Shown piece by piece: positions 56,570-64,000 of a stretch of DNA of 64,000 nucleotides. A program made the translations under genes and the position numbers. Source of the DNA: Isoperla grammatica (lineage: Eukaryota; Arthropoda; Insecta; Plecoptera; Perlodidae); the NCBI GenBank assembly GCA_945910005.1, contig OX246741.1, forward strand, positions 35,752,979-35,816,978. The letters are read 5' to 3'. The notes beneath the pieces are model-generated. The model was not told the origin of the DNA. It did no database searches and was given only the letters and a program-made list of their open reading frames with translations. Position 1 is the first letter of the stretch; every line of letters begins with the position of its first letter.

Positions 56570-56920
56570 TCATATACAAATGAAGGTGAAATTTGTATTT
56601 CTTACCTTCGTATCGTTCTCTTTCTCTTTAACTGTCACGTCTCTACTGTCGTCTGTACAAATACTGATATCATCAGCGTGTTGTAGTTTCTCTTTTAACA
56701 TATTATCGATATCAATAGCAATGCATTTCGTAAATTCAACGCATTGGGGTGGTGAGTGATAAGTCTGCCCTAAATCAACGCCGTGTCCCTGTTCCAATAC
56801 AATGATTATTGGGTACTTGGCGAATGCAATCTCTTCCTTCGATAAGAAATACGAATTGTCCATTTTGCTATTCACGCGTGCGTTTGTAGCATCTGATTGA
56901 ATGCGCATAGCTTTTCTCAA
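56570..56920 (-). pseudogene. Transposon-derived protein fragment (ZNF862/hAT-like)
   Basis: An open frame of 116 codons: MRIQSDATNARVNSKMDNSY, FLSKEEIAFAKYPIIIVLEQ, HGVDLGQTYHSPPQCVEF, then DDISICTDDSRDVTVKEKEN. The FIAKE..PF.K..., NGVD.G..Y...C.EF and C.D...D.SV.E.E pattern is that of KIAA1586/ZNF862-like proteins related to hAT transposases, abundant in insect genomes. The zinc-finger part and the catalytic remainder are not seen, so it is a fragment. Confidence 0.55.
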
Positions 56921-57749
56921 TGGCGTCTTCGTAAAAAATCCCGTCTAAGTGTTCCGCTTCCTTTCTTCATTGAACGCATTAACATGCATTTCCGACTTAG
57001 CATGCTTAGCACTGTTGTCTTTTTTTAAACTGCTACCACTAATACCTCGAAGGAAGAATTAAAGTTTCGCAAGCACTTAATAATACGGTCATGTTTTCTA
57101 CAAAGTTCACAATATATGTTAACAACACATGTTTTGCTTTCACTTAATACGCACTTAAGCACAACTTTTGAGGATCAATATCACAAATCCAATTGTTGAA
57201 TGTAGATACACGGATCGACATTGTTGCAGTCACGTAAAGTTCGACACGCACTTCTTTCCGATAGCCCGACCGAATTCTTACTGACCAGCTATGGAAGGCG
57301 AAGTTGTAGATTGCGGTGGTTGCAAGGGTTGCGGCGACAATGTCTCGGTGAGCACAACACAATGTCTAGAGCCGGAAGGAGACGACTCAACCCTAAACAA
57401 AGGGTCTGGGCTTCCTAGAAACGTGGCCTATGTTTGTCTAATGCACCGTGAAATTAGGTTTAAAGATCTAACGCACTGTTTGTCATTTCTTTCGAATTCT
57501 GCCCTTTTCAAAGGGTCAAATTCAGGAAATTTTAAAGATGTATTGCGTATCAAACTCGCATCGCACATTTGCGATGCAATATTTTATTTGCGTCGCATCA
57601 CATTCAAATCGCATCGCAAAGTGCGCTGCGATACCGCTTATTTTTTCCCTGCGTTCTACCACAACATACTTCAATTGTTTCTCCTGGCAATGTCAAAGTT
57701 TGATCACAAATGTGGCCGCCACGCGCACAGATGTGACGTACGTGCAACC

Positions 57750-57900
57750 TATGAATAGTTCCTACTTCCAATCATCTACTTGAAACAGATCCATTACGGA
57801 CCACAATTTACGACCTACGGTTCGATACCTGTAAGTTTCAAACATAACGGGAGTGACTAATGAGGAGTGTGCACTCTACTAAGCCGAATACTGCATCTAT
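57750..57900 (+). repeat. Interspersed repeat family X, partial copy
   Basis: Shares ttcgatacctgtaagtttc and gtgcactctactaagc with the copies at 29500 and 53680. Confidence 0.6.
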
Positions 57901-57929
57901 ACAGTAAATAATTTGGAGATTTGGCCGGT

Positions 57930-58275
57930 ATAAATAAAATAAATAAAATAAATTCACATTATAGAGTCTACTCACTCGGTAACAAGACTGATTTTCAATG
58001 CAGGACTTTAATTTAATTAAAGCGACTAAACTAACCCTGCAGGCTGCGAACACCATCGACGAGTGAGCGATAACCAATCAAAGATCGATATTTCAAATAC
58101 GAAACATATTATGAATCAATAATTGGACAGTCTATGAGACAAGTTACATATATAGTTGAAGATGAATGACAATTAGAAAAACGTAAAACCACTTGGCTTA
58201 TGCAGGATCCGAACCCACGTCCCTGTGCTTGACTCAATGCAACCGCATGAGCGACCGCGCAGTTGGTAAAAGGCG
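57930..58275 (-). mobile_element. tRNA-derived SINE, full copy
   Basis: Same body as 17003 and 17641. The tRNA-like head lies at 58195-58275, with box B gggttcggatcc on the minus strand and a box A-like ggtcgctcatgcgg. The aaataaataaaataaatt tail is at the left end. Confidence 0.7.
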
Positions 58276-59255
58276 GAACTTTTATTGGGCAAGCTCACGG
58301 ATGTGGATGTGGGGAACCTGACAGGAAGGCTATTTGGTCAATATCCTGAGATATACACAACACTCTATAAACGCCGGTACGAGTATAAGGAGGTAACTGT
58401 CCAGCCTGTACCAATTACGATCAACTATCTTGTACCTGACAAGATAGATACGTCTGGTGTTTGATATTACCTGGCACGGTTTCTTGTTCATACATTCGAC
58501 TAGCGTCAGCACAATACAAGGCGGATACAAGACACAATGAAAGGTAAACCCACTTTGAATAATACACAACAACGTATAGATTGTCGTTATTACAATATTG
58601 TACATCAAATATTTTTAGGAACCGTTACTGCAACGGCACCTGTTGCTCAGATATGAGCATAATTCTCACACATAATGGTTTTCTAAATCTAATCATTTCT
58701 AATTCATTTGACGACTATGTTAGTTAAACTTTATTTTCATCACAGATCAAAATTCCAAAATTGTCACTGTAATAATTAATATAATACAGTATTAATATTA
58801 TGTTATAATTGATATTCGAAAAGAATGTTCGACCCTGATCATCTGTATTTGATTTAACAACAACACTGAAACATGTATGCTCCAATGAGTGAGCAAGGTT
58901 CAAAGGTAGTTAAAACTAGTATCAGATAATTTCTTGTTAATTAGCTGTATTTACATGAATGACATTCAATTGAGCCTATACAGTGAACAAGAAATATGAC
59001 TTTCTCCCTATTCGAATCTTTACCGTATAGATCACGTGGATAAATAAATAGATGGTGGATAAAATATAAGTAAAAATATACAGCAATATAAGATGGACTT
59101 GTTAAAGAAATAAATTGACTCTAGTCTGAGAGACAATATTATGTATCGCTAACAATATTCTTCATTATAATTCTCAATAATGTTCCAAGCTATTACAGTA
59201 TTATTATTTCTTTTTTTTACAATAACACACTCTTGCTTCATATAGAGTCACAACG
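58276..59255. other. Intergenic, 5' flank of the chitin-binding gene
   Basis: AT-rich with no recognised exon or element. It should hold the promoter of the gene starting at 59256. Confidence 0.4.
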
Positions 59256-62200
59256 ATGATTATTGCACAAAGCATTTTGCTCTCTCTAAGACCCCCTGCC
59301 TGTAAGTACCTCTCATGTGTTACAGTAATCCACGCCCTGTGCTTAGCTCTAACGGCTGTCTTAGAGACTCAGGCTCAGCAACTACATGAGTGTCCAGCAA
59401 CGGACCCCTTGCTCTACACCATTCATCTACCTCACCCATCAGACTGTCATGTTCCCTCATATCATGTGTTACAGTAATCCACGCCCTGTGCTTGGCTCTA
59501 ACGGCTGTCTTAGAGACTCAGGCTCAGCAACTACATGAGTGTCCAGCAACGGACCCCTTGCTCTACACCATTCATCTACCTCACCCATCAGACTGTCATG
59601 TTCCCTCATATCATGTGTTACAGTAATCCACGCCCTGTGCTTGGCTCTAGCGGCTGTCTTAGAGGCCCAGGCTCAGCAACTACATGAGTGTCCAGCAACG
59701 GACCCCTTGCTCTACACCATTCATCTACCTCACCCATCAGACTGTCATGTTCCCTCATATCATGTGTTACAGTAATCCACGCCCTGTGCTTGGCTCTAGC
59801 GGCTGTCTTAGAGGCCCAGGCTCAGCAACTACATGAGTGTCCAGCAACAGACCCCTTGCTGTACACCATTCATCTACCTCACCCATCAGACTGTCATGTT
59901 TCCTCTCATCATGTGTTACAGTAATCCACGCCCTGTGCTTGGCTCTAGCGGCTGTCTTAGAGGCCCAGGCTCAGCAACTACATGAGTGTCCAGCAACAGA
60001 CCCCTTGCTGTACACCATTCATCTACCTCACCCATCAGACTGTCATGTTCCCTCTCATCATGTGTTACAGTAATCCACGCCCTGTGCTTGGCTCTAGCGG
60101 CTGTCTTAGAGGCCCAGGCTCAGCAACTACATGAGTGTCCAGCAACGGACCCCTTGCTCTACACCATTCATCTACCTCACCCATCAGACTGTCATGTTCC
60201 CTCTCATCATGTGTTACAGTAATCCACGCCCTGTGCTTGGCTCTAGCGGCTGTCTTAGAGACCCAGGCTCAGCAACTACATGAGTGTCCAGCAACGGACC
60301 CCTTGCTCTACACCATTCATCTACCTCACCCATCAGACTGTCATGTTCCCTCTCATCATGTGTTACAGTAATCCACGCCCTGTGCTTGGCTCTAGCGGCT
60401 GTCTTAGAGGCCCAGGCTCAGCAACTACATGAGTGTCCAGCAACGGACCCCTTGCTCTACACCATTCATCTACCTCGCCCATCAGACTGTCATGTTCCCT
60501 CTCATCATGTGTTACAGTAATCCACGCCCTGTGCTTGGCTCTAGCGGCTGTCTTAGAGGCCCAGGCTCAGCAACTACATGAGTGTCCAGCAGCGGACCCC
60601 CTGCTCTACACCATTCATCTACCTCACCCATCAGACTGTCATGTTCCCTCTCATCATGTGTCACAGTAATCCACGCCCTGTGCTTGGCTCTAGCGGCTGT
60701 CTTAGAGGCCCAGGCTCAGCAACTACATGAGTGTCCAGCAACGGACCCCTTGCTCTACACCATTCATCTACCTCGCCCATCAGACTGTCATGTTTCCTCT
60801 CATCATGTGTTACAGTAATCCACGCCCTGTGCTTGGCTCTAGCGGCTGTCTTAGAGGCCCAGGCTCAGCAACTACATGAGTGTCCAGCAACGGACCCCTT
60901 GCTCTACACCATTCATCTACCTCACCCATCAGACTGTCATGTTCCCTCTCATCATGTGTTACAGTAATCCACGCCCTGTGCTTGGCTCTAGCGGCTGTCT
61001 TAGAGGCCCAGGCTCAGCAACTACATGAGTGTCCAGCAACGGACCCCTTGCTCTACACCATTCATCTACCTCGCCCATCAGACTGTCATGTTCCCTCTCA
61101 TCATGTGTTACAGTAATCCACGCCCTGTGCTTGGCTCTAGCGGCTGTCTTAGAGGCCCAGGCTCAGCAACTACATGAGTGTCCAGCAACGGACCCCTTGC
61201 TGTACACCATTCATCTACCTCACCCATCAGACTGTCATGTTCCCTCTCATCATGTGTTACAGTAATCCACGCCCTGTGCTTGGCTCTAGCGGCTGTCTTA
61301 GAGGCCCGGGCTCAGCAACTACATGAGTGTCCAGCAACGGACCCCTTGCTCTACACCATTCATCTACCTCGCCCATCAGACTGTCATGTTCCCTCTCATC
61401 ATGTGTTACAGTAATCCACGCCCTGTGCTTGGCTCTAGCGGCTGTCTTAGAGGCCCGGGCTCAGCAACTACATGAGTGTCCAGCAACGGACCCCTTGCTC
61501 TACACCATTCATCTACCTCACCCATCAGACTGTCATGTTCCCTCTCATCATGTGTTACAGTAATCCACGCCCTGTGCTTGGCTCTAGCGGCTGTCTTAGA
61601 GGCCCAGGCTCAGCAACTACATGAGTGTATAGCAACGGACCCCCTGCTATACACCATTCATCTACCTCACCCATCAGACTGTCATGTTCCCTCTCATCAT
61701 ATGTTACAGTAATCCACGTCCTGTGCTTGGCTCTAGCGGCTGTCTTAGAGGCCCAGGCTCAGCAACTACATGAGTGTATAGCAACGGACCCCCTGCTATA
61801 CACCATTCATCTACCTCACCCATCAGACTGTCAGGTTCCCTCTCATCATGTGTTACAGTAATCCACGCCCTGTGCTTGGCTCTAGCGGCTGTCTTAGAGG
61901 CCCAGGCTCAGCAACTACATGAGTGTCCAGCAACGGACCCCTTGCTCTACACCATTCATCTACCTCACCCATCAGACTGTCATGTTCCCTCTCATCATGT
62001 GTTACAGTAATCCACGCCCTGTGCTTGGCTCTAGCGGCTGTCTTAGAGGCCCAGGCTCAGCAACTACATGAGTGTCCAGCAACGGACCCCTTGCTCTACA
62101 CCATTCATCTACCTCACCCATCAGACTGTCATGTTCCCTCTCATCATGTGTTACAGTAATCCACGCCCTGTGCTTGGCTCTAGCGGCTGTCTTAGAGGCC

Positions 62201-64000
62201 CAGGCTCAGCAACTACATGAGTGTCCAGCAACGGACCCCTTGCTCTACACCATTCATCTACCTCACACAACAGACTGTCATGTTCCCTCTCATGTGTTAC
62301 AGTAATCCACGCCCTGTGCTTGGCTCTAGCGGCTGTCTTAGAGGCCCAGGCTCAGCAACTACATGAGTGTCCAGCAACGGACCCCTTGCTCTACACCATT
62401 CATCTACCTCACCCATCAGACTGTCATGTTCCCTCTCATCATGTGTCACAGTAATCCACGCCCTGTGCTTGGCTCTAGCGGCTGTCTTAGAGGCCCAGGC
62501 TCAGCAACTACATGAGTGTCCAGCAACGGACCCCTTGCTCTACACCATTCATCTACCTCGCCCATCAGACTGTCATGTTCCCTCTCATCACGTGTTACAG
62601 TAATCCACGCCCTGTGCTTGGCTCTAGCGACTGTCTTAGAGGCCCAGGCTCAGCAACTACATGAGTGTCCAGCAACGGACCCCTTGCTCTACACCATTCA
62701 TCTACCTCACCCATCAGACTGTCATGTTCCCTCTCATCATGTGTTACAGTAATCCACGCCCTGTGCTTGGCTCTAGCGGCTGTCTTAGAGGCCCAGGCTC
62801 AGCAACTACATGAGTGTCCAGCAACGGACCCCTTGCTCTACACCATTCATCTACCTCACCCATCAGACTGTCATGTTTCCTCTCATCATGTGTTACAGTA
62901 ATCCACGCCCTGTGCTTGGCTCTAGCGGCTGTCTTAGAGGCCCAGGCTCAGCAACTACATGAGTGTCCAGCAACGGACCCCTTGCTCTACACCATTCATC
63001 TACCTCGCCCATCAGACTGTCATGTTCCCTCTCATCATGTGTTACAGTAATCCACGCCCTGTGCTTGGCTCTAGCGGCTGTCTTAGAGGCCCAGGCTCAG
63101 CAACTACATGAGTGTCCAGCAACGGACCCCTTGCTCTACACCATTCATCTACCTCACCCATCAGACTGTCATGTTTCCTCTCATCATGTGTTACAGTAAT
63201 CCACGCCCTGTGCTTGGCTCTAGCGGCTGTCTTAGAGGCCCAGGCTCAGCAACTACATGAGTGTCCAGCAACGGACCCCTTGCTCTACACCATTCATCTA
63301 CCTCGCCCATCAGACTGTCATGTTCCCTCTCATCATGTGTTACAGTAATCCACACCCTGTGCTTGGCTCTAGCGGCTGTCTTAGAGGCCCAGGCTCAGCA
63401 ACTACATGAGTGTCCAGCAACGGACCCCTTGCTATACACCATTCATCTACCTCACCTATCAGACTGTCAGGTTCCCTCTCATCATGTGTTACAGTAATCC
63501 ACGCCCTGTGCTTGGCTCTAGCGGCTGTCTTAGAGGCCCAGGCTCAGCAACTACATGAGTGTCCAGCAACGGACCCCTTGCTCTACACCATTCATCTACC
63601 TCACCCATCAGACTGTCATGTTCCCTCTCATGTGTTACAGTAATCCACGCCCTGTGCTTGGCTCTAGCGGCTGTCTTAGAGGCCCAGGCTCAGCAACTAC
63701 ATGAGTGTCCAGCAACGGACCCCTTGCTCTACACCATTCATCTACCTCACCCATCAGACTGTCATGTTCCCTCATATCATGTGTTACAGTAATCCACGCC
63801 CTGTGCTTGGCTCTAGCGGCTGTCTTAGAGGCCCAGGCTCAGCAACTACATTAGTGTCCAGCAGCGGACCCCCTGCTGTACACCATTCATCTACCTCACC
63901 CATCAGACTGTCATGTTCCCTCTCATCATGTGTTACAGTAATCCACGCCCTGTGCTTGGCTCTAGCGGCTGTCTTAGAGGCCCAGGCTCAGCAACTACAT
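59256..64000 (+). CDS. Start of a gene with signal peptide and chitin-binding-like segment (partial)
   Basis: Exon 1 probably runs from ATG 59256 to 59301 (MIIAQSILLSLRPPA) with a strong donor gtaagt, phase 1. After acceptor tgttacag the next exon reads LIHALCLALAAVLEAQAQQL, then HECPATDPLLYTIHLPHPSD and CH. A hydrophobic leader followed by ECP...HPSDC resembles the start of a peritrophin-A (CBM14) chitin-binding domain, which has a Cys near the start and P.DC before the fourth strand. Only the first part is present in each repeat unit; the complete exon must lie beyond 64000. The function is a guess from 25 residues. Confidence 0.45.
59303..64000. repeat. 149-bp tandem array built from an acceptor and exon start, over 31 copies
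   Basis: The 4.7 kb up to the window end consists of 149-bp units (a few of 146) with about 2-4% difference. Each contains the acceptor-like catgtgttacag, about 120 bp of coding-like sequence and a tctcatcat spacer. The period is not a multiple of 3, which yields the overlapping 78-codon frames starting at every unit. The array continues past the window. Confidence 0.97.

Noticed and set aside
57291..57758. 155-codon ORF starting MEGEVVDCGGCKGCGD
   Set aside because: No recognisable domain after the first 20 residues, and composition like the surrounding non-coding DNA. A possible donor follows NVS, but no partner exon was found.
59390..63792. About 30 overlapping 78-codon ORFs starting MSSNGPLALHH
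   Set aside because: Same 149-bp unit read in the wrong frame. The frame that continues from exon 1 gives the leader and ECP..HPSDC segment instead.

Overview
The window is eukaryotic and almost certainly from an arthropod, probably an insect. Genes are split into many short exons with GT/AG introns, and there are no operons. Three observations point to arthropods: a C-type lectin with the PGLGYYKLH entry motif of insect haemolymph LPS-binding lectins, Ig domains of the Fasciclin-3 type, and a kainate-type glutamate receptor with the [10 protein letters not shown] motif common in protostomes. A Jockey-type LINE and a peritrophin-like exon fit as well. The species cannot be fixed from the sequence.

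Layout. 1-2.9 kb: repeats and a non-autonomous transposon. 2.9-4.5 kb, minus strand: four exons of the mitochondrial Obg GTPase GTPBP10. 4.6-9.3 kb: transposon remnants and about 1 kb of TAAA microsatellite. 9.3-41.7 kb, minus strand: a complete ionotropic glutamate receptor. I could join 17 exons with matching phases at every junction, giving 2637 nt or 878 residues. 43.0-49.1 kb, plus strand: a secreted or surface protein with signal peptide, three Fas3-like Ig domains and four near-identical sushi (CCP) exons, all in phase 1. 51.1-55.9 kb, minus strand: a complete four-exon C-type lectin of 251 residues. 55.9-59.2 kb: transposon debris. 59.25-64 kb, plus strand: the start of a gene with a signal peptide and a chitin-binding-like segment, swallowed by a 149-bp tandem array that runs off the window.

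The most striking pattern is that eight separate tandem arrays or duplications each sit on an exon edge of a gene, and each unit is built from a piece of that exon plus its adjoining splice site (or, once, its start codon). Six are in the receptor gene (exons 1, 2, 6, 7, 12, 14), one in the Ig/CCP gene, one in the chitin-binding gene. Five copy an acceptor with the exon 5' end, two copy an exon 3' end with its donor, and one copies the 5' UTR with the ATG. Each gene therefore carries long series of decoy splice sites or start codons. From memory, minisatellites across exon-intron junctions have been reported in amphioxus (called mirages); I do not know of an insect case with this many in one locus.

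The introns are also packed with hairpin MITEs, TIR elements, tRNA-derived SINEs, a 2.9-kb inverted duplication and a LINE nested in a MITE.
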